Positions 45,801 to 56,412 of a DNA stretch of 64,000 nucleotides are shown here, piece by piece. Positions within the stretch are counted from its first letter, which is position 1, and every line of letters begins with the position of its first letter. The notes below the pieces were generated by a model, which made no database searches, had not been told where the DNA came from, and worked only from the letters and a program-made list of their open reading frames with translations. A program made the position numbers and the translations under genes. Where the stretch lies: assembly GCA_034387635.1 (NCBI GenBank), contig JAOANU010000008.1, forward strand, positions 496,001-560,000, given 5' to 3'. The stretch is from Rhodosporidiobolus odoratus. Taxonomy: Eukaryota > Basidiomycota > Microbotryomycetes > Sporidiobolales > Sporidiobolaceae.

Positions 45801-46582
45801 TTCAGCCACCTTCGCGGATTCCGCTGCTTTGCAGTAAAGCATCGCCTCCCGAAACGGCTGCGGCGGTCTTTTCATCGCCTTCAAGCCCCGAATAGCAGAC
45901 TACGTGCCAAGCTGCGCTATATATACTCGCCAAGACGCTGTCGCTAAGCTGGACTAGCAGAACCAACTCTGAAGTCGCTTGCTTCCCTCGCCGTGTCGCT
46001 GTGGCCTGCTGGCCTGCCATAGGCGGTTTGATTGACTAGCAACAGGTGTGAGAGCGCCCTGCTTGAGCTGTGGACTGCTACGTTCCCTGCTTAGCCGACA
46101 CACTAGTCTGATTCTGATTCTTCTCTTCCTCCGGCTGCGGCGAGGTGATAAGCCAACTACTTTCCAGACCACTGCAAACACTGCAGATATCCTACTCACC
46201 CTATCCAAGTCGCTGCTGCTTCAGGAAGTCAGGACCCACGAATCAGGCAGACCGCCGACGCTTAGCGGCAGACTCAGTCCTTTCACCCACGCGCTTCCTC
46301 CCGGGCCTCTTCGTGCGAACTCCCCGCTTCGTCTGCCTCCGTAGCTCCTCTGCTGCTTGTTATCACCTTTTTCCTGCTGCCAAACTCATCTGCAACCTTC
46401 TCAACAAAAGGTCGAAGCTCTCCGGGGAACAGAAGCAGGTGAAGTGTAATGAACGACCGATGATGCAAAATGCAGAGAAACGACTATTCAAACAATCACA
46501 AAAGTCCCATGCGAAGAAAGAGAAATAAACAAAGAGATGGTGGGGTAATCCTCCTGAACGTACCAATCCCTGGCATCCCCGA
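42886..46582. other. Gene-poor region with only weak open frames
   Basis: A 3.7-kb stretch, the longest here without a supported gene. It holds scattered frames of 60-130 codons on both strands. Two deserve mention. One is a possible small spliced gene near 43399-43730 with a helix SGLHEEVALLQDKLEKVGK. The other is a plus-strand frame at 44652-45053, which opens from a possible TAG acceptor and contains FEPVRRVKNRANLTHIPSSP. Neither has a recognisable domain. A short AT-rich TATATATA occurs at about 45919-45926. No tRNA or rRNA recognised. Confidence 0.5.
44652..45053 (+). CDS. Possible ORF, unrecognised
   Basis: An open frame of 133 codons ending EKSPIL, with a basic Pro/Ser-rich first half and an acidic end (NEVAESDEEQWSLRQ). 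The frame extends upstream to about 44590, where an in-frame TAG could be a splice acceptor. Two other frames over the first half are also open, so coding potential is weak. Included only because it is the best candidate in a gene-poor stretch. Confidence 0.2.
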   Translation: MPAPPKRGPSADRLLAPRIALKRSSADLASVTKTLGRTHCPPFEPVRRVKNRANLTHIPSSPDHPPPALCCSSYPCPPASPSLFPSRPERKEDEGILGRLGLVGRRNEVAESDEEQWSLRQVDVDGREKSPIL

Positions 46583-48484
46583 TCACTGAGCCGAAATCCC
46601 GACCGCCCTAGGGAAAGTGGCCAAGCTGCTCTTCCCCATCGAGACGGGCATCCTAGCCGCTTCGACGAGTTGATCCTGCTCGCCAGCGAAATCCACGCGA
46701 GGGCTGTCCTTACCGCAGTCGATCTCAGGCGAAGAAGCCCTGGACGAAGCGCGAGAGCTAAGGTCCGAGATGAGGGATGGAGCGACCGACTCGCCGTCAC
46801 ACTCGGAGAAGGCATCGTCTTGCGAGCTACGGCTGCGCCTTGAAGGGCCGGAAGAGAGGAGGAGGGGGGAGGGGTCGGTGGGGAATTGTTCGGCGGAGGG
46901 GAGGGTCGAACTGGGCATGGTGGGGGAGACGGTGTCGGCGTCTACGATGACGACGGAGGTAGGACGGGAAACGAGAGCGGCGAAGGAGAAGGAACCGAAA
47001 GAGGGGAGGGAGGGAGTGGGCTTGCTCTCGGCGTAGGTCCCGGCAGAGGAGGAAGCGGTTGAAAGGCGACGGCTGAAGGCAGAAGAAGAGGGATCGACTT
47101 GAGCAGTGGTGACCGACTCGCGGCGAGAAAGAGAGAGGCGAGAGATAGACCACCGGGAAGAGGCGGCGACGGGCGGGCGAGTCTCCTCCTCAGCGGCGAC
47201 CTCGGTGGGTAATGGCGGGAGAGAAATGGGAAGGGGTGCCGAATCAGGCTGGGACTTGGCGATGAACTCCTTGAGCGCCTTCAAGCACAACTCGCTAGCC
47301 CGACGACCTTCCTCCGACTCGGCAAGCTGGATCTTCAGGCCTTGCAGCTGCAATTGAAGGTCGATGAGGTGCTCCTGCATTGCCGGTTCCGGGTTGTAGT
47401 GCTCGTGACCGGCTGAGTCGGTAGTGGCGGAAGACGACCTGCGACTCCACGCCTCGAACTGCGCGATCGAGTTGTTGCGGCCGAGCATGCGGAGGTTGGC
47501 CGAAGGAGGGCCGGTGCTAGTCGACTCCTCGGACTCGTCCTCTTCGCAGATCGAGTTGCGGTTGCGGCGGTCAGTCGAGGCGGAAAGGCGGCGTTGAAGG
47601 CGACGCTCAATGTCCCAGTCGAAGGGAGCGGCGAAGTCGGGAAGACCGGATGCAGCTGAGTTCTTGCGAGAATGTACCTTGGTGGTGGAGACGCCCAGGC
47701 GAAGCTCGCGAAGCCGAGAGGTGCGGTCGTCCTCTTCAGGGTTGCTGGGAGGGAGGACTGAGAGGCTAGCCGACCCGCGGCGGTGAGCGTACCGAGCGAG
47801 GGGCGTGGCCTTGGCGGTGCTGCTGGAGGCGGACCCAACGGAGAAGGTCGACGATGTAGGGGATGCAACAGCCAGGCCGAGACCGACGGTGACCTCCTTG
47901 GGCGAAGTAGGGGAGGCGGGGGATCCAGGGATGAGGGCGAGGCCGAGGGACGAACGGCGACGAGGCGCGGTGTCGAGGCGAGACGAGCGCCGCTGCGGGA
48001 AGGGGTGACCTTGTTCGGCGACGGAAGAGCGCTTGCTTGATTCGTTCTGGAGGCGCATGAGGGCACGGCGGGACTCCTCAACCTTGCTGCGAAGAGTGGT
48101 CACCTTCTCCTCTTCCTCCCGTCGCTGCGTCTCGAGCGCCGTTACACGGGTTTTCTCCGCCTCAAGCTCGTTCGCCAGTGCTGCGAGGGAGCCGCGAAGG
48201 AGAGCGACCTCGTCGGAGTGATCCTCTGCGGCAGCGGATGCGACCGCAGTCTGCGACTCCCGCATAGCCTTGAGCTCCCGGAAGAGCTCGTCTTGAGCCG
48301 CCTTGGTAGCTTGAAGCTCGGCGTACAGAGCGGACGGGTCGAGTTGGATGGAAGGGGTAGATGTGGGGAGGTCGCGTTGTTCGAGGAGGGCGCGGAGGCG
48401 AGCGTTCTCCTCGGAGAGGGAGGCGACGGCGTTCTCTTCTTGCTGAAGGATGGCGTCGAGGGCGGCGAAGGAAGCGTCGCTCAT
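46583..48484 (-). CDS. Coiled-coil, Ser-rich protein, unrecognised family
   Basis: A single long frame of 633 residues from the ATG at 48484 (MSDASFAALDAILQQEENAV); an in-frame ATG at 48529 would add 15 residues. The first ~150 residues are a continuous coiled coil with SLSEENARLRALLEQ and ELEAEKTRVTALETQRREEE and VTTLRSKVEESRRALMRLQN. The middle is Ser/Arg-rich with many RRSS/RRGS phosphosite-like motifs. A second coiled coil (LIDLQLQLQGLKIQLAESEE) lies around residue 390. The rest is low complexity. This architecture suits a scaffold, polarity or cytoskeleton-linked protein regulated by phosphorylation; that is inference. A GTACGT donor-like site just upstream (about 48565) hints at a 5' UTR intron. 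Confidence 0.8.
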   Translation of the reverse strand: MSDASFAALDAILQQEENAVASLSEENARLRALLEQRDLPTSTPSIQLDPSALYAELQATKAAQDELFRELKAMRESQTAVASAAAEDHSDEVALLRGSLAALANELEAEKTRVTALETQRREEEEKVTTLRSKVEESRRALMRLQNESSKRSSVAEQGHPFPQRRSSRLDTAPRRRSSLGLALIPGSPASPTSPKEVTVGLGLAVASPTSSTFSVGSASSSTAKATPLARYAHRRGSASLSVLPPSNPEEDDRTSRLRELRLGVSTTKVHSRKNSAASGLPDFAAPFDWDIERRLQRRLSASTDRRNRNSICEEDESEESTSTGPPSANLRMLGRNNSIAQFEAWSRRSSSATTDSAGHEHYNPEPAMQEHLIDLQLQLQGLKIQLAESEEGRRASELCLKALKEFIAKSQPDSAPLPISLPPLPTEVAAEEETRPPVAASSRWSISRLSLSRRESVTTAQVDPSSSAFSRRLSTASSSAGTYAESKPTPSLPSFGSFSFAALVSRPTSVVIVDADTVSPTMPSSTLPSAEQFPTDPSPLLLSSGPSRRSRSSQDDAFSECDGESVAPSLISDLSSRASSRASSPEIDCGKDSPRVDFAGEQDQLVEAARMPVSMGKSSLATFPRAVGISAQ

Positions 48485-48529
48485 GTCGGGCAAGGGGAGG
48501 CGGCTATGTGGGGCAAAAGGCGTCAGCAT

Positions 48530-50087
48530 GGAATGTCACTCAAGCTCAACTGGAGATACAGTACGTACTTGCGGAGGGTCTGATAGAGGGGTGGATGTGC
48601 GGGTAAAGGCTTGTCCTGCGCTGCTGGTGCGGACTGCATGGCGGTGGAGGTCGATCAGCGGATGCGGTCAGAAAGGCAAGAGCGGTGGAGGAGCGGAAAG
48701 GAAACATACCGAACAGTCAAACAGCAGAAGTTGGATGATCGGTTGTCAAGGCTGGGACCAGGAATGCGGAGCTCAGGAGTGCAAGTTGTGGGCAGTCGAA
48801 TTCGAAACGGGGGCGAGATGTCCGATCAACGGAGAAGAAAACGTCGGGCGTGGAGTGTGCTACCTGGGTGGTCGTAAGTGTAGGAAGAAAGAAGAGTGCG
48901 TCGGAACACCGCTCAGCAGTGAAGGAACCAGTGAAAGGCGAAACGAATGGAAAGAAGCGAGATGGCTTGACAAGCGGCAAATTGAAGACGGTGTCGCGGC
49001 GAAGGTGGGCGAGCAAGCAGGCGAAAGGAAGAAGAACAAAGGTTGGCCTTCATATCCAGGTCCAGCAGCATTTTAAAGGCGCAAGGCAAGCAGCTGGAGA
49101 AGGAAGGCCGGTGATTCGCCGGATGGGGCAACTCTGCTCATTTCGACTGGCGGGTTCCTCGGCGACTCGTGGCTGGCCATTCGAGCACGCGGATGCTTAA
49201 AGAAAGAGGGATCGCCCGCCCTGGAAGGGCTGAAGAACAAGGCAGCCTCGACAACCTTCAAGGAGACCCCCTTTCCTCGCTTGGCCGTGGCAATGGTGCG
49301 CAGGCTGCGTCGGGGCCGCGATGACGGGCGCGTATCGCAAGAGATCTGCGCCCGTCCTATCGCAAGAGATCTGCGCCCGTCCCGGTCGCATTCAGCGGGC
49401 GCTCGACGGCGATAGCGCATTCATCGTTGGGAGATTCGGGAGCAGTGAAGGGGAGGGAGCATGGAAAGGCGGGGAGCTGGAAGATGTGTCCAATCTGACA
49501 TTGAGACGCTGGTACGTCCCGGCCCGTCTTATACTGCGGCTCCCAGTGGCGAAGTGAGAGAGCACGACAGGCGAATTTGTTGACGAATTTGTTGACGGGT
49601 AGAAGGGAGACTTGGATGAAAAGAGAGGATAAACGAAACGGACAGACCCGAGGGACAACATGGCTCACCGAGAGGGCCTAGTAGGACGCTGCTGATTCTG
49701 CTCTCGCCTAGTAGGTTTGGGAGGAGAGGGTGAAAATACACCTGTAAGTTCCTGCGAAGGTCCAAGCGAGGTGGGGGGCCGACTCGCTAACAACGCATCG
49801 TCCACAGGCTGTACTCGAGGAATGACTTGTAGACCCGACTCTTCACGGCTCGACAGGTGGAGTCCGAAAGCGAGGACGAGTGAGGAGGAAAAAGAGGAAG
49901 AGACTTGACGATGTCACTTTCTCGCTTTTACTACATACCTGCACGATCTTAGCTGTTGCTGCTGGTTCAGACCCTATCCGTCTCGGTCTCTCGACCACAA
50001 GCCTCGAAGCTCCCCTCGCCCTCGTTGTATTCCTCCTCCACTCGTCTGCATCTCTCCCTCTCCTTGCCACCTCGGTTCGCCATCAGG
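48530..50087. other. Divergent intergenic region upstream of CENP-A
   Basis: About 1.5 kb between two divergent starts. It contains the 25-bp tandem repeat described separately. Long antisense frames here, including one at 48450-49076 that overlaps the coiled-coil gene, have no ATG or no motifs and are not supported. Confidence 0.5.
49333..49382 (+). repeat. Two perfect tandem copies of a 25-bp unit
   Basis: The unit TATCGCAAGAGATCTGCGCC followed by CGTCC occurs at 49333-49357 and again, identically, at 49358-49382. A further GACGGGCGCG lies just before it (49323-49332). It lies about 700 nt upstream of the CENP-A start. Confidence 0.95.
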
Positions 50088-50995
50088 ATGGCGCGCACGA
50101 AGATGAAAGCTCTTCACTTGAGCAAGATCATGGCTCCAAAGAGTTCACAAAAGTCGGGCAAGACTCCAGGTGAGCTGCATTCCTTCTTCCACCGCTCAAC
50201 ATTCCTGGCGCGCGACTTCGGCTCGGTCGCTGATCTGACATCGGCTACGCTCTCGGCAGCCGCAGGGGCGAACGCTTCAAAGAAGAAGAGGCCGCACAAG
50301 TCTGTTCCCCCTTCTTTCTTCACCGTCCTCCACCCGGACAAGCGTTTCCCACTCGCTCTGCGCTGCCTGCACTCTCCGCGCTGCTCATTCTTCCAGTTGC
50401 CTCTTGAGCCAACCGCTAACAAGCTTCCACCTCCAATTCCGTCCCACAGCAGGTTCAAGCCGGGCACCGTCGCCCTGCGCGAAATCCGCTTCTACCAGAA
50501 AGAGGTTGGCCTGTATGCAAAGACCTTCGCCTACCCTACATAGCTCTCCCGCTTCTGTCGGCTTTCGAGCTGACCCAGCCCACTGTCGCAGCCTCATCCG
50601 CAAACTCCCCTTCCAGCGTCTCGTTCGCCAGGTCTGCAACGAGGTGGACTCGTCGAAGCCCTACCGCTGGCAAGGCTCTGCGCTCGAGATCTTGCACGAA
50701 GCGGCCGAGGACTAGTAAGTTCTGCTTGACTTCCGGTGGCTCTTGCTTTTCTCATGCTAACTTCCCTTTCTCCCCTGGTGATGTCTAGCCTCACTACCCT
50801 TTTGGCCGACAGCAACCTCTGCTGCATCCACACCAAGAGGGTCACGCTCATGCAGAAGGACATGCGCCTGTGAGTATTGTCCTGATCAGCCTCCCGTTCC
50901 GTCTCTTTTGCCTGGCATCGGTGACCTTTTTCACGTCCGGCAGCGCTCTCCGCCTTCGCGGCGACAGGATTCCCGAAGACTTCCTTCGCACTTGA
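50088..50995 (+). CDS. CENP-A: Centromeric histone H3 variant (CENP-A/Cse4)
   Basis: Six exons: 50088-50169, 50260-50299, 50453-50512, 50592-50714, 50789-50869 and 50944-50995, giving 145 residues. The N-tail starts MARTKMKALHLSKIMAPKSS and does not follow canonical H3. The fold then reads RPHKFKPGTVALREIRFYQK, EVGLLIRKLPFQRLVRQVC, then NEVDSSKPYRWQGSALEIL, HEAAEDYLTTLLADSNLC and CIHTKRVTLMQKDMRLALRL. Two features separate it from H3. Loop 1 is two residues longer (NEVDSSKPYRWQ against AQDFKTDLRFQ), and Trp follows Arg in the YRWQ segment, as in CENP-A proteins. It marks centromeric nucleosomes and seeds the kinetochore. Exon phases only work with donors AA|GTCTGT (50299) and CT|GTATGC (50512). 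Exon 2 is 40 nt. Confidence 0.92.
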
Positions 50996-51515
50996 GCGAG
51001 TCGTCTCTACCCTTGCTTGGCCCCGACGTTGCTTGTTTTGTGGCCTCCACCTCTTTTCGTCTTTCGCCCTTTGTATAGTTGATCTCGCTCGTTGCGTGTC
51101 GTAGTCAGCTTCTCCCAACGCTTTTGTTTCTCTCATCTTGTCCTTCCTACCAACGGCGAACACTCAAGCTCGCTTGCAAACGCTTCTTCTCCATGGACCT
51201 TTTCCTGCTGAGTTGAGAAGGCCAATCGGGTTTCTTGCCAAGATACACCGCGATCAACTTTGTTGGGTTGCACGTGGAGCAAGATAGCAAAGCTACGTAG
51301 GGTCACAAAAGTACGGAAGAGAGGTTGAGCGAAGCAAGCGCTAGTATGACGATAAAGAGGTGGAGCGAGAGGCGAGGGGGACAAGCAGTGGCGGCACGAA
51401 GGAGGGGGTGGGGAGAGGCAAGGGGGGAAACAAGGGGACACACACTGGGGGAGTAAAGCTAGAATAGAACGCTGAAGAGGACTACAAACGGGAGCAGACC
51501 CATCTCGGCGCAATC
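50996..51515. other. Convergent intergenic region after CENP-A
   Basis: About 520 nt between convergent genes; pyrimidine/purine asymmetric near 51360-51440. No gene seen. Confidence 0.5.
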
Positions 51516-54014
51516 TTACCAAACCGCCGCATCCATCTCAAAGAACCCACTATCATCCCCTTCCTCATTATCGCCAGGAGGATCAACAGCCTTCTTCTTA
51601 CCTTCCTTGATAGACTCGGATTTGGCCTGCTGGAGGAGTTGACCGATGCTGAGACGGGGTTTGCGAGCCATAGGCGAGTTGGAGGGTTTCTTCAAGCCAG
51701 CGTCGAGGAGATCTTGGTAGTTCTCCTTGTCGCTGCTCGCAGGTGACGACGCGTCGGAATCGTCGGCTTCTGCCTCCGTGTCCGAGTCGTCTTCGCCCGA
51801 CTGCTTCTCTCCCTCTTCCGACGCCCATTCTCCCTCTTCCTCCTCCCCCTCCTCCTCCTGCTCGTCCTCATCCCCGCTCATCGCCAAATCCAAATCCCAG
51901 GTCCCAACAGTCGCCTCATCCGACAAAGTCCTCAACTTCCTCAAAGCCTCCACAGCCCATTCCATCTCGGGCCACTCAAAAGACGAATGATCCGACCAAA
52001 GCCACGGTCTCGAACTAGAACTGGAACCGAGTGAAGGAGGAGCTTGACGCAGGTAGATGGATTCGTTGATCCATTTGAGCGAGGTTAGGGATGGAGGGCA
52101 GAGAGATGGGGCGAGGAGGGAACGTTGGAGCATTGGGTGGACGTGTTTGCGTGTTTCGGCGTAGTCGAGGTCGGCGTACTGTCGAGGTGCAGCGAGCAAA
52201 TGTCAGCACGAGGTATGATGCAAGGTGAGAAGGAGGCGCACCGGACTGTAGTTCCAGGTAAAAGTACGGAGGTTCCTGAATCGCTGAAGGATAATGGCGT
52301 AGTCGGTCTGTGGTTACAATATCGAGTCAGACCTGTGTAGCCGCACACGACTCATCAGGAAGAGAAGACGCACCAATGACCCGGGCCACCAATTCAATCC
52401 GTTGTTCTCAAGCAACACGGTCAAGTCCTCCAATTCAGGCAGAGCCTCGTAGACTGCTTCTATCAATTGCGGACCGTACGAGCGCTCGTTCCAGACCGTA
52501 AAGGCGAGACTCTTCAAGTTCGGCAGATGTGTGATGGTAGGGAGGAGTTGGAGGCGCAGGGTGGTCATCGAGTAGGGTTCGCTCAGGCGAAGGGTGTGAA
52601 GCGGAATTGGAGGGGGAGAAGGGAGAGCGCGAAGAGCCTACATATCCCGAAAATGAGCAAAAGAAAGCATGCGAGATGGCACAAGAAAGGGAACGCACGA
52701 GTAGCTCAGTTTGCCAATGAATCAGTAACTCCCTCGCCTCGTCGCTGCTGAACCCCGTCAAATCCACCCTTTCAACCGTTTGCCATGTCTCCTTGTCCCA
52801 CCAGAACTCGTTCAACACCCTCGGCACCCTGGCAAAGTCGCGATGCGCCCTCACTTCCTTCAAGTTCTTCGCCATGGTGATGAGTTCGAGAGCCGAATCG
52901 TGGCATGCGTTGAGGGCGAGTTTCTGTAGCGAAGGTTGGAGGCGGAGCGAGTCGTCCTCGGGGGTGAAGACGCGACCATCGCTAAAGTGGCGGGAAAACT
53001 TGACGCCGCAGAAGAAGAGGCTCTGGAGGGTCGGGTGGGCGGCCAGCGCGACGAGGATGTCCGCCGGGAGAATTGCGAGAGAATAGGGGCTGGTCGCAAT
53101 GACTTCACGCTCCGTCTTCCAAATCAAGGCGAGGGATTCGAGGTTAGTCAGGAGTGGCAGCGTCTTCGCAAACAATTCCGCCACCGACGAGCTCGAGATT
53201 CCTGGTTGCGAGAAGATCTTGCGTCCGTCCGCCGCGCTTGATCCCACAGCGAGATAGAGATGCCTAACCCTACTCGCAGGGTACTTCTCATGCAGCGCCA
53301 ACGGCCTGAACTCCTTGCTCAGCTTGGTTTGGTCGCGTGGCCGGAGAGACGGTCTCGCCTTGTCGTACTCTTCATCCGTGACCAGCCCCTTCAACCGCCG
53401 CTCGATCAGCCGACCCGGCTTTTCGCTAGTGCTTGCGCGGAGATCAATGCCGAAAGAGCGTCCGACGAGGTGTCGAGTTGCTGTCCAGGTTGCGCGGGAA
53501 GTGGACGAGAACCGGACGAGGTCGACGCCGTAGTCGGTCCAGCTGTCCGAGCGTGAGGCACTTCCGTCCGCCTGAGTGGTGGAGAAGACGGGCGAGAGGT
53601 ATTGCCCAACTCGGTGGAGGATGTCGAGCGGTAACCGAGCGAGCGAGACTCGAGGTTGCTGGATGACTGGTTTCCCCGCCTTGTCTCCATGTTCAATCCC
53701 GAACGAAGAGCTGGTGCCGAGGGGCGTAAGTGGACTGGAGAGTACAGTGCGAGGGCGTTTGACGGTACGGGATTCGAGGTGGGGAGACGATGGCAGAGGG
53801 TCGTGAGAAGCAGTGTGTCGGAGGTTTGACGTGAGGTGACAGGTGTTGCGCGTGGAAGAGAGCTGCTGTTCTGTCTCTGCTTCGTCAACAGGGTCGACGT
53901 AGGCGAAGGTGCGGACTGTCACGAGCGAGAAAGTGTAAACAACGAGACGCGTCGACGTCAACAGGAGAAAGTGGCCAGAGGGGAAGGAAGCGCACCTGCT
54001 TTACGCCTGGGCAT
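51516..54014 (-). CDS. F-box-like/LRR-type protein
   Basis: The stop (TAA) is at 51516-51518. The first exon encodes MPRRKA (ATG at 54014) and splices with GTGCGC...GTGACAG to VRTFAYVDPVDEAETEQQ. An F-box-like segment SLARLPLDILHRVGQYLSP lies near residue 90, followed by RFSSTSRATWTATRHLV. The rest is a leucine-rich helical repeat region, e.g. LLTNLESLALIWKTERE, LQPSLQKLALNACHDSAL, LPNLKSLAFTVWNERSY and LPELEDLTVLLENNG. An acidic tail (EDEQEEEGEEEEGEWASEE) and a basic C-terminal patch follow, ending GFFEMDAAVW. F-box proteins select substrates for SCF ubiquitin ligases; the target cannot be read from sequence. There are at least four introns, the later ones at about 52640-52710, 52310-52370 and 52180-52240. 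Confidence 0.8.
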
Positions 54015-54452
54015 TCTCAGAGTCGATTTCGCGGTATGCGCGCGCTTGCGAGGTCGTCGACGGTGTACTGAGACGAAGACGCTCGAGTTAAGGAGGCGGG
54101 AAGAACTTGAAGAGGGCCGAAGCGGTTGACGAAGGGCGACGCGTGGGACCACACAGATAACAAGAGACGCTCTGCACTGGACTGATGTGCGTAGAGGAGC
54201 GCGACAAAGGACCTGCGAACTAAACGGAAGGGAGAGGCAGATGATGAACGTGCGGCAAATACATTATTGGTCGTCTGGGTTACACATCGCAATGCATGTT
54301 CGTTACACAGGTACACAGATACACTAAGCACATCGCAGCCGTCGCATTGTTACAAGAAAGAGAACAAGCAGAACGAAGAAGGGAAACAGAAAACCTGCAA
54401 ACGTCCTTTTCTTCTCCGTCTTTCTTTCCTCTTCTCAGTAAGCCCCACTAAT
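54015..54452. other. Intergenic region between F-box-like and J-protein genes
   Basis: About 440 nt. It holds the 5' region of the F-box-like gene and the 3' region of the J-protein gene. No gene seen. Confidence 0.45.
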
Positions 54453-56032
54453 TCACATCCCCCCTATGCTAGTCCTCCTCAACAAAGCTCCAGTTCCCAC
54501 CCCCACACCACCGCCCCCTCCCCCAGAAAAACTCGACCTCCTCATTCTCTCCGTCCCTCCTCCGCCGCCAAACAAGCTTGAAGGCGCAGGACTCGGCGGA
54601 CAAATAGCTCTGTGATGATGAGCAGGCGATGGAGGACGACGAGGTGGAGGGCAGGGGAGGCCGGGGGGTTGATGAGGATGAGGATGATGGGGAGGGTAAG
54701 GATGCGTAGGGTGGTGTGGCGCAGGCAGGTGATAATGTGGTTGATGGGGGCGTGGTGGCGGAGGAAGGGATGCGCGGTGATGATTGCTTCCTGTTCGGTG
54801 AAGGTGGCTAGCGCCGCCGTGAGGCGCAGCAGGGCGGGCATGCGAGTCGAGGTCTTGCAGAAGGAGCCGGTCTTGGTACCTTCCAGCGCCGTCGAAAGAG
54901 GGTCGACGGTGCTGAGTCGAGTGGGAATGAGGTGAACGACCCTGTGATTCAGTGATGCGAGGCAGTGGCGAAGGGAAGAAAGGGCAAGGCGAGAAAGCGT
55001 GAGACTCCGACTTCGGCTGAAAGAGGCGAGGGAGGAAGGAATATACCGAGCTAAACGAGATGCTCGTACTTGTGCTACTGTACCTAAATGTCCCATCCGC
55101 TGCCTCTTCGAACGTGGTCTGCCCACTCGTCTGGCTCCAATCACCGTTCCGGTGCTTCTCCCCCTCGTTAAAACTCGCTGACGCTCGTCGAGACGAGGTT
55201 CGCGGGCGCCCGGGGTGATAAAGCGGGTGCGGGTAGGAAGGAATATGCGGGTACGGGTGCGGGTGTGAGTGCCGGTGCGAGTGCGAGTGATCCGGACGAT
55301 GGGGAGGAAAAGGCTGCGGACGTGGATGTTGAAGCGCCATGTCTCGCTCGAAGACGGCAAAGGGGTCGAGAGAGTGCAAGGGTGGGATAAGGTCTGCCGC
55401 GTTACGAGGTGCCGAAGAAAATGCTTGGCTGTAAGGAGAAGATGACGGCGCGGAGAATGGATTCCAGTCACCTGCCGGAGACGAGGGGAACAACGGCGGG
55501 TCTTCAAACCTGTGGTCGAATGCTCTCGGTCCTGCTGCTGGTGTACGAGGGTAACCTCCAGGAGGGACACGGTAACCGGGGAAAGGAGAATGGGTTGGAG
55601 ATGGAGGACGCCTCGGCGGAAATGGGGCGTGAAAAGCCGAAGGCGAGGGCGAACGAACGGGAGCGAGAGCTGGTGCGGAGAAGGGGACTAGAGCAGATGA
55701 GGGTAGAGTGAGGTCGTAGGCTTTTCGTCGCTGAGCTGCTGGTCCTTGAAGTGAGCGGATATAGGCGGAAGGGAAGAGGAAGAGACGGACAATCAGAAAG
55801 AACCGAGTAGGCGGTAGCTAACGTGGCAAATAACCGCGTCGCTTCTTCCTTTTCCTCGGGGAGTACCTTGTCAGGATGAACGTTCTTTGCCTATGGAAGT
55901 GGTCCGGTCAGCGCCGAACAGAAAAGAGGGCAGGACGTGGCCTACGAGTTTGAGATAGGCGGTTCGGACTTCTTCGCTCGTCGCGTCGGTCGTGATTCCC
56001 AGCGTGGTATAGTGAGTATCCTGCGTCGCCAT
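54453..56032 (-). CDS. J-domain co-chaperone with His/Pro/Gly-rich C-terminus
   Basis: A multi-exon gene on the minus strand starting at the ATG 56032. The J domain is at the N-terminus: HYTTLGITTDATSEEVRTAY, LKL|AKNVHPDKVLPEEKEE with the HPD tripeptide, and LFATLATAYSVLSD|SQRRKAYDL. A Pro/Ala-rich linker leads to SLDPFAVFERDMALQHP, a His-rich run (HSHSHRHSHPHPYPH), then FEEAADGTFRYSSTSTSISF and a Pro/His-rich and finally Gly-rich end (SSFSGGGGGGVGVGTG). J proteins stimulate Hsp70 ATPase through HPD. The AADGTFRYSSTSTS segment recalls the substrate-binding Ser/Thr region of DNAJB6-type anti-aggregation chaperones. The intron at 54942-55046 (105 nt) is stop-free and in frame, so its splicing is inferred. 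Confidence 0.85.
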
Positions 56033-56412
56033 ATCTGCTCAGTGAATGAGGACGAAAAGCGAGAAAGGCGTCGTCATGGGCTGCCATCCGCGGGGGATGG
56101 GGGAGAAAGGAGGCAAGAAAAAAGGTTGTACTGCCGTCTGTCTGTGCGCTGCTCAGGATCAGCAAAAAGGACTTCTCGTGACAGAAGGCGCCATCAACAA
56201 AGCCGAAATGAAAGGTGGTATGGGACCGGTAGGAAAGATATGAAAAAGAGGATGCAACATGTAAGAACACACGAAGAGCAGCGGGCTTTGTATCAGCAGA
56301 CGCCGTCGTGGAAGTTTGGCATCACGGTCTTTGCCTAAAGTGCACCTTTACGCGTGCCGGACGAGCGAAGTACAACCTCATTGCACCTCCTTGATTGGAA
56401 CGTAAGGCTTCA

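Noticed and set aside
48450..49076. 208-codon plus-strand open frame
   Set aside because: It lacks an ATG start, overlaps the start of the coiled-coil gene in antisense and shows no motif.
50088..50995. Canonical histone H3
   Set aside because: The N-tail does not match H3 after the first five residues, loop 1 is two residues longer and YRWQ is present.
54542..55570. Second 342-codon minus-strand frame overlapping the J-protein gene
   Set aside because: It is a shifted reading of the same exons; the J domain and HPD exons connect only to the other frame.
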